DNA from: WLXB01 sp040221475
GTDB taxonomy: Bacteria; Pseudomonadota; Alphaproteobacteria; Rhodospirillales; Rhodospirillaceae
Direction: 5' to 3'
DNA: 64,000 nucleotides
Assembly (NCBI GenBank): GCA_040221475.1
Contig: JAVKEJ010000032.1
Span: forward strand, 1 to 64,000
Part shown: positions 17,353 through 25,138 of the stretch, one piece after another
How the letters are laid out: every line of letters begins with the position of its first letter
Numbering within the stretch: position 1 is the first letter of the stretch
Position numbers and translations under genes: made by a program
Notes under the pieces: generated by a model
Databases searched by the model: none
Told to the model about the DNA's origin: nothing
What the model saw: the letters and a program-made list of their open reading frames with translations, nothing else

Positions 17353-19443
17353 CTAGACCTGAATGTACTCGCCATCCATTTTTTCTTCGTCGGCCAGGGT
17401 TTTAGGTTTCGACGGCTCTTTATTAAAATCAGGCTGGGCTTTTCCCGGTACAGACAAGGAGCGTGACGAAGCTTCAACAGGTGCGTGGAATATGCCACGC
17501 TCATAGTAACTGGAGAGTACTTTGCGCAGTGGCTTCATTCCGCGGTACGGATTATCAAGCGGATCGCCTGTGCCAAGGTTATTTTTCAACCCGACTTCCG
17601 CGGCGTAGTTGTCCACGTAGACCTCGGGATCATCCCAGATCGGCAAATTGATATGCGGATTGGCCCGGGCGCGCCGCAGTGCCAACAGGTCAACTGTACC
17701 AGCCAATGTCGCAGCACCGGGCGTATCAAGTTCACCTTGAATCGAGCCGTCAAAGTTCACCATCTTGGTATAGCCGCGCATTTGATTGGTGTGCTCGTAC
17801 TTCGAGTCCGGGTTGAAATGCTCGCCGCCTGGCAACGGCGACAAAATATACGCAACGTTCTCAAACGCCCGCGTTTGCCGGGCGATATCCCAGCCGCGTC
17901 GACCAGATCCATGGCCCTCGGATGACGGATGGATGATCACTTCGGCACCATTCTTAACAAGCATCCTGGCGATTTCTGGATGGGCCTGATCGAAGCAGAC
18001 CATCGTCCCAAGTTTCCCGATAGGCGTATCGACCACAGGAAACAAAAAGTCGTATCCATAGGTTTCTAGATATTTGTCATAGATCGTACTTGGGGTGGTG
18101 TCTGGCAGAGATCCCCAGACATCTGCACATTGAATTTTGCGATACCGGTGAATCAAATCACCAGAGTCATTGAGAATGAAAGCAGAGTTAAAAACATAGC
18201 CGGGCAGCTTGTCATCGATTTCAAATGTCGAGCCAGCCAAATACACTTTATGCTTAAGCGCAAACTCTGACAGCAATTCCATTTCCGGCCCAGGATAACG
18301 AATCGCCAAACGTTGCAGCGTTATAGGCGAACGGTAGCCATGCCCCCCTTGGCCGGTCATGAAAAATTCAGACAACGCGACAAGCCGAATATTTGGATTA
18401 GACGCTGTTCGCGCGGGCAACTCCAAAGCGCGTTGCACATTTTCCGTGCTCATAGCCCGTACGTCTGATGTTTTTTGAATCATCGTCTTTACAGATTGAA
18501 CGAGCAACACGTCGTATTCAGTTTCAGCCCCCGTGCCTTGCAGTTTCTTTGCTGTGTCCAGCCGGCTGCGTGCGTCTGCAATCCACGATTCAGCAGTTTT
18601 CGGCTCTGCCGGTTTTGTATCTTGTTTATTGATGAGCTTTTTATATCCATCCGCAAAAAGGTTCGCGCGTAGATGCAGAGGCGCAATACCAAAGATCGCG
18701 GCGCGCTTGCGACGCAGCTTATCGACATAAACATCAACTCTGATAAAATCCTCGTCGGCCTTCGCAGTAATTTGTTTGCCACTCCAATCCGATAATCCGC
18801 TGACCCCAGGATAGGACACAGACGCACCATTGACGCCTCGCGTCAGGGCCGATGACGCCGCCACAAAGGCTGCATTCTCAAAAGCACGAGCAGCTCTTGC
18901 CAGTTGACGTGCCTCGAACAAATCATCGCCAAGCTCTGCTGTTGGATTGAGAATGATCTCTGCGCCCTGCCAGACGAGACTGCGGGCATAATGTGGAAAC
19001 AAAATATCCTCTCCAGGAAGGATGCCAACCTGGCCAATGGGTGTTGCCGCAGATGCAAACGTTTTCGGCTTACCAATCGCACTGGTCTGCTCTGCCGCGA
19101 GGCCATTCACCAATTCCGGCGACACTTTTTCTGTCTCTAGCAATACCTCACCAGAGGCGCTGATTAAGAAGCCAACCGTTATCGGGCCGCCAGCAACGCT
19201 GCACGCAAGCGTCGCTGAGCCAGCCAAGAAAACGCCTTTTTCAGCCGCCAAATCTGCAAGAGCCTTTAATGCATGGACACGGTCAGCGGCGTCTACACTT
19301 GCTGGGGCATGGGGCAGCAGCACAACTGGCTCACTCGGTCCAGTCACTTCGAAACGCTGCGCAGTCGCCCGAATCGTTTCAATATGCTCTGCTAGAGTGC
19401 TTGTGCTGTCTGGAGACCATGATTTCTGGGAAATATAGAGCAT
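17353..19443 (-). CDS. Tandem-domain nitrilase-superfamily protein 1
   Basis: A 696-residue protein with two nitrilase-like (carbon-nitrogen hydrolase) domains. The C-terminal one has the full Glu-Lys-Cys triad: E359 (LSEFFMTG), K436 (YRKIQ) and C483 (MVCFDQAHPE). In the N-terminal one the positions hold H45 (LLPH), K106 and P143 (ILPGEDILFP), so it cannot be a normal thiol enzyme. No signal peptide, so it is cytoplasmic. It heads the minus-strand operon nitrilase - solute-binding protein - hydrolase - DUF1838. Two paralogues lie at 22.3-24.3 and 25.1-27.1 kb. The substrate (amide, carbamoyl or nitrile) is unknown. Confidence 0.85.
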   Translation of the reverse strand: MLYISQKSWSPDSTSTLAEHIETIRATAQRFEVTGPSEPVVLLPHAPASVDAADRVHALKALADLAAEKGVFLAGSATLACSVAGGPITVGFLISASGEVLLETEKVSPELVNGLAAEQTSAIGKPKTFASAATPIGQVGILPGEDILFPHYARSLVWQGAEIILNPTAELGDDLFEARQLARAARAFENAAFVAASSALTRGVNGASVSYPGVSGLSDWSGKQITAKADEDFIRVDVYVDKLRRKRAAIFGIAPLHLRANLFADGYKKLINKQDTKPAEPKTAESWIADARSRLDTAKKLQGTGAETEYDVLLVQSVKTMIQKTSDVRAMSTENVQRALELPARTASNPNIRLVALSEFFMTGQGGHGYRSPITLQRLAIRYPGPEMELLSEFALKHKVYLAGSTFEIDDKLPGYVFNSAFILNDSGDLIHRYRKIQCADVWGSLPDTTPSTIYDKYLETYGYDFLFPVVDTPIGKLGTMVCFDQAHPEIARMLVKNGAEVIIHPSSEGHGSGRRGWDIARQTRAFENVAYILSPLPGGEHFNPDSKYEHTNQMRGYTKMVNFDGSIQGELDTPGAATLAGTVDLLALRRARANPHINLPIWDDPEVYVDNYAAEVGLKNNLGTGDPLDNPYRGMKPLRKVLSSYYERGIFHAPVEASSRSLSVPGKAQPDFNKEPSKPKTLADEEKMDGEYIQV

Positions 19444-19690
19444 CGCAGTTCACTTTCGAAATTATCGGGCTTATCGCCTGAGTGGCTGGAATCTATCCAG
19501 AATGTTACCACCTACATCATAGGAGCGTTATGATGAGGACGATGCCACTGAGCGCAAACGAAGATCGAAACTTGATCGCCAACCGAGCGCAACCTTGTTC
19601 AGTAAAGGACTGGATATTTTGCCGTCAGCCCCCTTTTTTGCTACCAACGGGCAACTCAAAAGCTGATTTATTCCACGAAAGCGACCCTTT

Positions 19691-20566
19691 ATGACCAACG
19701 CCATTGATCTCATCATAGCGCCCCGTAAGAAGGATATTGGCAGTTTCGAAGTGCGCCGGGCCCTGCCCTACGCAAAGCGTCGCTTGATCGGCCCATTTAT
19801 CTTTTTTGACCATATGGGACCTGCCACTTTTGCACCTGGCAAAGGCATCGACGTGCGACCTCACCCCCATATCGGACTGGCGACCGTAACGTTCTTATTT
19901 GAGGGCGAAATTCACCACCGGGACAGTCTCGGATTCCACCAACCGATCCGCCCCGGTGATGTGAACTGGATGACCGCAGGCCGCGGCATTGTTCATTCGG
20001 AACGCACAGGACCTGAAACACGCGCGGCAGGCCACACGTTGCATGGCATACAAACCTGGATCGCCCTTCCAAAAGCGCATGAAGAGACAGCCCCTGCTTT
20101 TTATCATCATCCCAAAGACACATTGCCTGTGATCACCCGCCAAGGTGCATCCTTAAGCCTTATCTCAGGAACTGCTTACGGCGAAGAGTCGCCGGTGAAG
20201 ACGTTCTCCCCGATGTTCTACCTGGGCGGTAGCTTAGAAAGAGGTGCGGACTTAGAAATCCCCGACGAGCATGAAGAACGTGCTGTCTATATTGTTGATG
20301 GCGCGGCCTCGCTCAACGGCCATGAACTCAGTGAGGGCGAAATGGCCGTTTTGGTTCCGGGCGTATCCTGCCGGATTAAATCAGACGCTGGCGCACGCAT
20401 CATGCTGGTCGGCGGCGCACCTATGGATGGTGAACGCTTGATTTGGTGGAATCTTGTAGCCAGCGACCAAGCCCTGATCGACCGTGCAAAGACGGAATGG
20501 AAAAATGGCGAATTTTCAAAAGTCGTCGATGACGAAGAAGAATATATTCCGCTGCCAAGGAATTAG
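19691..20566 (+). CDS. Pirin family protein
   Basis: A 291-residue bicupin of the pirin family. The metal ligands expected from human pirin and YhhW are visible: His-x-His in VRPHPHIGL near 57-65, and His-x-Glu in GIVHSERT near 99-106. Bacterial pirins can act as quercetin 2,3-dioxygenases or as redox regulators of metabolic enzymes. It is divergent from the first nitrilase operon across 247 bp and only 7 bp before an orphan TRAP solute-binding protein, so the two probably form an operon. Confidence 0.92.
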   Translation: MTNAIDLIIAPRKKDIGSFEVRRALPYAKRRLIGPFIFFDHMGPATFAPGKGIDVRPHPHIGLATVTFLFEGEIHHRDSLGFHQPIRPGDVNWMTAGRGIVHSERTGPETRAAGHTLHGIQTWIALPKAHEETAPAFYHHPKDTLPVITRQGASLSLISGTAYGEESPVKTFSPMFYLGGSLERGADLEIPDEHEERAVYIVDGAASLNGHELSEGEMAVLVPGVSCRIKSDAGARIMLVGGAPMDGERLIWWNLVASDQALIDRAKTEWKNGEFSKVVDDEEEYIPLPRN

Positions 20567-20573
20567 ACCGATC

Positions 20574-21626
20574 ATGATGCGATTCATGCCCCTCACTGTG
20601 ATCTCAGTCATAATCACTATTGGCATGCTACTGGCAATAACTCCTGGTGCAGCGCAAGAAACCAACCAAGAACCAATCGTGCGTTTTATCGGCGGCACCA
20701 CCGGCATCCCAGAAGGCACGGCCGGTTACAAAAAATGGATGATGTATCGCGACCGCGTGGCAGAATTGTCAGGTGGCGAAGTTCAACTGACCCCAATGGT
20801 CAGTGGGGAACTCAGATCAGAGGAGAACATCCTCAACGGTCTTCGCCGCGGCCGTATACAGGTGGCGAACCTCTCGGGTTTGGTGATTGGCTCCCTTTTG
20901 CCAGAAGCTGCATTATTGCAAGCGCCTTACCTATTCGAGAGCACTGCCCAGGCGGATTACGTATACGATACGGTTCTGTCTGACATTTTTTCTGATCTCC
21001 TTGCCCCTTATGGATTATCGTTTTTATCTTGGGATGAGGTCGGGTTCCATCATGTTTACGGTAAAGCCCCCGCCATCACGCCTATGGATATGAAAGGCGT
21101 TAGATTCCGAGTTTCTTCAGGCATCGCCGCACGGCTCTTTGCCGAGGCAATTTCAGCGGATGTTATTCCGTTATCGTTTAATGAGAACATCATTGGATTG
21201 CAGACGGGTTTGGTTGATGCCGGTGCAAATGCAACGATTCTTTACGCTGGAACGGGCATAGCGGAAGAAGCGCCGTACCTGACCCTCACCGGCCATATGC
21301 TGGCGATCAATTTCATGGTCACGAGCACATCTTGGCTCGAAAGCCTGTCACCAGAACATCAGGCTGTGGTGCTTGAAGGCTGGCTCCCGATAGACCAGGC
21401 ACGCGCGATGTCGCGAGCCGAAGAAGCAGATTTTATGGTCCGCACAAATCAAATAGGATTTACAGTCCAGACACTAAGCCCAAAACAGCTTGAGTCTTGG
21501 GTGAGAACCGCCCAACCCGTCACGCAAACACTGATCAAGTCTATTGGTGGTGAGTCTCAGACCCTTTTTGATGCGATCCAGGCCGCAAAAATAAAATTTG
21601 CGGCTAAATCTTTAGTCGAAAGATGA
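20574..21626 (+). CDS. TRAP-type solute-binding protein (DctP family), orphan
   Basis: A 350-residue periplasmic protein with a signal peptide (hydrophobic VISVIITIGMLLAITPG, cleavage near GAA-QE) and DctP-family blocks: GGEVQLTPMVSGEL, DMKGVRFRV (family motif with the substrate-binding Arg) and FNENIIGLQTGLVDAGANA. TRAP systems carry carboxylates with DctQ and DctM membrane subunits, but none are encoded nearby. The frame is open from 20484 inside the pirin gene; I chose the ATG at 20574, downstream of AAGGA. Its end overlaps the convergent NAD(P)-fold gene by 15 bp. Confidence 0.88.
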   Translation: MMRFMPLTVISVIITIGMLLAITPGAAQETNQEPIVRFIGGTTGIPEGTAGYKKWMMYRDRVAELSGGEVQLTPMVSGELRSEENILNGLRRGRIQVANLSGLVIGSLLPEAALLQAPYLFESTAQADYVYDTVLSDIFSDLLAPYGLSFLSWDEVGFHHVYGKAPAITPMDMKGVRFRVSSGIAARLFAEAISADVIPLSFNENIIGLQTGLVDAGANATILYAGTGIAEEAPYLTLTGHMLAINFMVTSTSWLESLSPEHQAVVLEGWLPIDQARAMSRAEEADFMVRTNQIGFTVQTLSPKQLESWVRTAQPVTQTLIKSIGGESQTLFDAIQAAKIKFAAKSLVER

Positions 21627-22316
21627 GAATGAGCCCATCATATTTGCATCGACAGCATGGTAGGTTTTCCCAACCGTCGTCGGGTCATCGAGGCACTTGA
21701 CAATAAGAGCAGCCAACTCACTGCGACTGATGCGGCCCATTGTAGTGTGATCTTCTGAAAGAAGTCCTCTGCCGGTTGCAGGACCATCAGGTAATTGACC
21801 AGGGCGCAAGATAGTCCATTCTAAACCACTCACTTTAAGAGCATTCTCCGCTATCGTTTTTGCGTCCAAAGATGGTTTTAAGAAGTTGCGGGCGCCTTCC
21901 TGAAGCACATTTTCGGTGCCCCCTGCTCCAATGGCAGTGACCATCACCAAGCGTTTGACGCCGGCTTTTTCAGCCGCCGCAAAAACATTGCCATTACCGA
22001 TGCTATCCACCTCGGTGTTACGGACGCCTCCACCAAGAGTCGTCACAACCGCGTCAAACGTCTGCCCGGCAAAAGCGGCCTTCACAGAGCCTGCATCCAG
22101 AGCATCGCCATAAACCAATGACACGCCTAAGCCTTGCAGGGCGTCTAAATCAGAACTCTCTCGCACGAAGGCTGTGACGTCATCCCCACGCGCAACCAAA
22201 ATTTTTGCCGTTTCCAATCCGGTGTTACGGGTTGCGCCAAAAATCAATATGTCTTTTGCAAAAACATCGCTCGTAAATATCACCAAAGACAACAAAACCA
22301 AGGTGAGGACTCTCAT
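21612..22316 (-). CDS. Signal-peptide-bearing NAD(P)-fold protein 1 (NmrA/atypical SDR type)
   Basis: A 234-residue protein with a typical Sec signal (MRVLTLVLLSLVIFTSDVFA, cleavage near 20) followed directly by a Rossmann start ILIFGATRNTGLETA. It goes on with KAGVKRLVMVTAIGAGG and the LEWTILRPGQLPDGPATG block of NmrA-like / atypical extended SDRs. These are normally cytoplasmic NAD(P)-binding enzymes or sensors, so export is unusual. It lies 6 bp after nitrilase 2, and a paralogue at 24.3-25.1 kb lies in the same relation to nitrilase 3. No Tyr-x3-Lys catalytic pair is evident. Confidence 0.85.
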   Translation of the reverse strand: MRVLTLVLLSLVIFTSDVFAKDILIFGATRNTGLETAKILVARGDDVTAFVRESSDLDALQGLGVSLVYGDALDAGSVKAAFAGQTFDAVVTTLGGGVRNTEVDSIGNGNVFAAAEKAGVKRLVMVTAIGAGGTENVLQEGARNFLKPSLDAKTIAENALKVSGLEWTILRPGQLPDGPATGRGLLSEDHTTMGRISRSELAALIVKCLDDPTTVGKTYHAVDANMMGSFSSFD

Positions 22317-22322
22317 CGTCTT

Positions 22323-24305
22323 TTACTCCCTTACGCCTACGGCCGTATCATTCGAGTTGGACGGCGCGACAAATATACCCTGCTCAATATAAGTCTGGAT
22401 AACCTTCTTAACCTCAACACCCCCCAAATAGGGATTTCCCAGCGGGTCATCGGGCCACAGGTTATTTGGAAGACCGCGCGAAGCCCCGCCATATTCAGCG
22501 GCATAGACAACAGCATCATCCCAGAGCGCCACATTGACCTGGAGATCAGCGCGGGCCGCGCGCAAAGCGCCAATATTAATGACTCCCCCGAGCGGCACTT
22601 GACCGGCGGTGTCAGCAACCGCTTGTACTGAACCATCAAAATTAATGATCTTCGAATAGCCGCGCGCCCGCGCACTTGGAACGCTGCAACCCGGCAGAAA
22701 GTACTCTCCCCCATGCCCGCATGACAACACATAGGCGACATTCTCAAACGCGCGCATACGACGGGCGGCATCCCAACCTTTGCGATGTGCGCCATGGGGC
22801 TCAGAGGTCGGATGTAGAATGACTTCCGCACCGCGCCTGGCTAACGCTCGATAGGTCTCTGGAAAATTATTGTCAAAACAGATGGCTGTGCCAAGCCGCC
22901 CGATCGGCGTTTCCGCTACAGGAAAAAGATACTCGTAGCCGTACTTATCGACATACTGGTCAAATACGCTGCCGGGTGTTGTATCCGGCAGAAACCCCAT
23001 GGCATCGCCACAATGGATTTTGCGATACCGGTGAATCAGATTGCCTGCTGGATCATAAATGAACGCCGTGTTGAAGAAACGGTCTGGCCACTCCGGGTCG
23101 TATTCAAACACACCGCCTGAAACGTAAGTACCCGTTTCCTGCGCAAAGGCCGCGACTTGATCCATTTCCGGCCCTGGAAACGTCACACCAATTTTATCTG
23201 CTATGTGACCGAGCTTCTGTCCGAGCGGACTGACAGGGCCCGTCAGAAAGAACTCAGGGAACACCACCAGCTTCAAGTTTGGCGCACGCGCACCATAGTT
23301 TCGCACCAAGTCAAAGGCGTCATCCAAATTAAGTTGACGCCGCTCAACCAACTCGTCCGGCGTATTTGACTGATACACAACATGCTGACCCAACAATGCA
23401 CCATACGTCGTTGTCTCTTCTTTTAGACCGGACCTGACTTGAGCTGCCGCGCGCGTTTGACCTTGCTCAATCCAAGCCATACGAGTGCTTGGAGAAAGCT
23501 TAGGGTCTGAGGCTTCAGCTTTATATCCCGGCGCATACAAATTCATACGAACGATAGCCGCAAAGTTGAGTGGTGGTGCCGCCCGTTTGCGGCGAAGCCC
23601 TTCAATATCAATGTCAGCGCGCACATAAGATTCTTCGCCCTGCGCAGCCAACGGATCACCCTGGGGGGCATAAAGAGCTGTTGCGGGAGGCAACCGCACC
23701 GATGCCCCATCTCGTGTGACTGAAGTTGGCGAGGCTGAGGCCAAGTACAATACGTTCTCATAAGCCCGCGCCACACGCGCCACCGTCCGGCTTTCAAATT
23801 GCGGGTCTGAGCGCTCGCGCCAAGGATTTAAAATGATCTCCGCGCCCTGCACCATCATCGATCGCACGACATGAGGCGCAAGAACATCTTCGCCACACAT
23901 CATTCCCATTTGACCCAGAGATGTCTTGGCAATCTGGAAAACTGCTGGTTGAAAGGTATCTGCAGAGGTGTCCGTAAAGCCTTCAACGATATCGGGTAAA
24001 ATCTTGGGCGTTCTGATGAGGACTTGACCCTCAGGGTCTATCAGAAAGCCAACCGTGCGCGTCACAACTTCTCCAGTAGCGACGACATAACTGGATGCAC
24101 CCAGATAGACTTGGTGTGCCTTTGCGAGTTCGTTTAAAGCCGCGATCACATCAGCTTCACTCGGCGCCTCATGCTCTCCACCATCGCCATGCGGCAATAA
24201 CGCCAGATGTGGCCCGGCCTTGGTCTGGGTCCGTATCGCCTGACGGAGCGCCGCATCTGCTCCGTCTAAGGTGCCAACCGACCAAGGGGTTTGTAGCAAA
24301 AACAT
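22323..24305 (-). CDS. Tandem-domain nitrilase-superfamily protein 2
   Basis: A 660-residue paralogue of the proteins at 17.4 and 25.1 kb. The C-terminal domain has E351 (VVFPEFFLTG), K429 (YRKIHCG) and C476 (AICFDNNFPE), a complete nitrilase triad. The N-terminal domain has H39 (LLPHG) where Glu is expected, K101 and C137 (MMCGEDVLAP), so it keeps Lys and Cys but not Glu. The linker is Arg-rich (GLRRKRA). It is the third gene of the operon nitrilase 3 - NAD(P)-fold 2 - nitrilase 2 - NAD(P)-fold 1. There is no signal peptide. Confidence 0.87.
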   Translation of the reverse strand: MFLLQTPWSVGTLDGADAALRQAIRTQTKAGPHLALLPHGDGGEHEAPSEADVIAALNELAKAHQVYLGASSYVVATGEVVTRTVGFLIDPEGQVLIRTPKILPDIVEGFTDTSADTFQPAVFQIAKTSLGQMGMMCGEDVLAPHVVRSMMVQGAEIILNPWRERSDPQFESRTVARVARAYENVLYLASASPTSVTRDGASVRLPPATALYAPQGDPLAAQGEESYVRADIDIEGLRRKRAAPPLNFAAIVRMNLYAPGYKAEASDPKLSPSTRMAWIEQGQTRAAAQVRSGLKEETTTYGALLGQHVVYQSNTPDELVERRQLNLDDAFDLVRNYGARAPNLKLVVFPEFFLTGPVSPLGQKLGHIADKIGVTFPGPEMDQVAAFAQETGTYVSGGVFEYDPEWPDRFFNTAFIYDPAGNLIHRYRKIHCGDAMGFLPDTTPGSVFDQYVDKYGYEYLFPVAETPIGRLGTAICFDNNFPETYRALARRGAEVILHPTSEPHGAHRKGWDAARRMRAFENVAYVLSCGHGGEYFLPGCSVPSARARGYSKIINFDGSVQAVADTAGQVPLGGVINIGALRAARADLQVNVALWDDAVVYAAEYGGASRGLPNNLWPDDPLGNPYLGGVEVKKVIQTYIEQGIFVAPSNSNDTAVGVRE

Positions 24306-24338
24306 CTGATCCCGTCGCCGAGCTATCGAGAAACAGAT

Positions 24339-25052
24339 CTATTCTTCTTCAGGCATCGGAAGTGTCGGGTCGATCGCATACAGCACTTTACCAATGGTCG
24401 AATCATCGTTGAGCATCTCGACAACCAACCGCCCTAGCTCTTGGCGATCAATCGACCCCATGCGCTCGGCTTCTTGGTAAATTCCTGTGCCGGTCGCTTC
24501 GCCACGACGTAAACCACCAGGACGGACAATGGTGTAATCAAGACCGCTGTTCATCAGGTCATCTTCGGCCAAGGTTTTAAGATAAAACACTTCAGCCATG
24601 AAATTTGCACCTGGACCGGGAGGCTCACGGGTGTCACCAACTCCGATAGAGCTAATTTGAACCACTCGTTTTGCACCGGCAGCTTTTGCGGCAGCTGTGA
24701 TATTCTTGTTGCCATCCAGGTCCGGACGCGGTTCGCCGCGCCGACCACCCAAAGAACTGATGACGGTCTTATAGGACCCTGTTGCAAAGGCTGCAGCCAC
24801 ATCATCAGCATTCAGAGCATCACCGACGACGGTGGTCACACCAAGCGGCTCAAGTACGGACGTATCAGACGTCGGCCGAATGAACACGGTCACTGGCACG
24901 TCCTGCGCCCGCAAAACCTGGACAGCGGCAAGACCTGTGCCACTTGTCCCTCCAAAAACCAGAACCGGGCCTTCGACGGCGAAAGCCACTGTGCTTGCAA
25001 CTAAAGAACTGAGCGCCGCAACGAAGGCCAAGCGTAGTTTTCTAACAATCAT
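24339..25052 (-). CDS. Signal-peptide-bearing NAD(P)-fold protein 2 (NmrA/atypical SDR type)
   Basis: A 237-residue paralogue of the protein at 21.6 kb. It has a Sec signal (KLRLAFVAALSSLVAST, cleavage near residue 25), then the dinucleotide-binding VLVFGGTSGTGLAAV, AKRVVQISSIGVGD, and LDYTIVRPGGLRRGEATG. The ATG at 25052 follows GGAGACGACAC; the frame is open upstream to 25121 without support. It stands between nitrilase 3 (86 bp upstream) and nitrilase 2 (33 bp downstream). The Arg residues after the glycine motif could prefer NADP, but this is not certain. Confidence 0.85.
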   Translation of the reverse strand: MIVRKLRLAFVAALSSLVASTVAFAVEGPVLVFGGTSGTGLAAVQVLRAQDVPVTVFIRPTSDTSVLEPLGVTTVVGDALNADDVAAAFATGSYKTVISSLGGRRGEPRPDLDGNKNITAAAKAAGAKRVVQISSIGVGDTREPPGPGANFMAEVFYLKTLAEDDLMNSGLDYTIVRPGGLRRGEATGTGIYQEAERMGSIDRQELGRLVVEMLNDDSTIGKVLYAIDPTLPMPEEE

Positions 25053-25138
25053 GTGTCGTCTCCAATATGGCATTGATCTAGCGTTAAGTATGACACGTTC
25101 GACGCAAGAACAGAGTCTCAATTATTCCTCAGCTCCCG

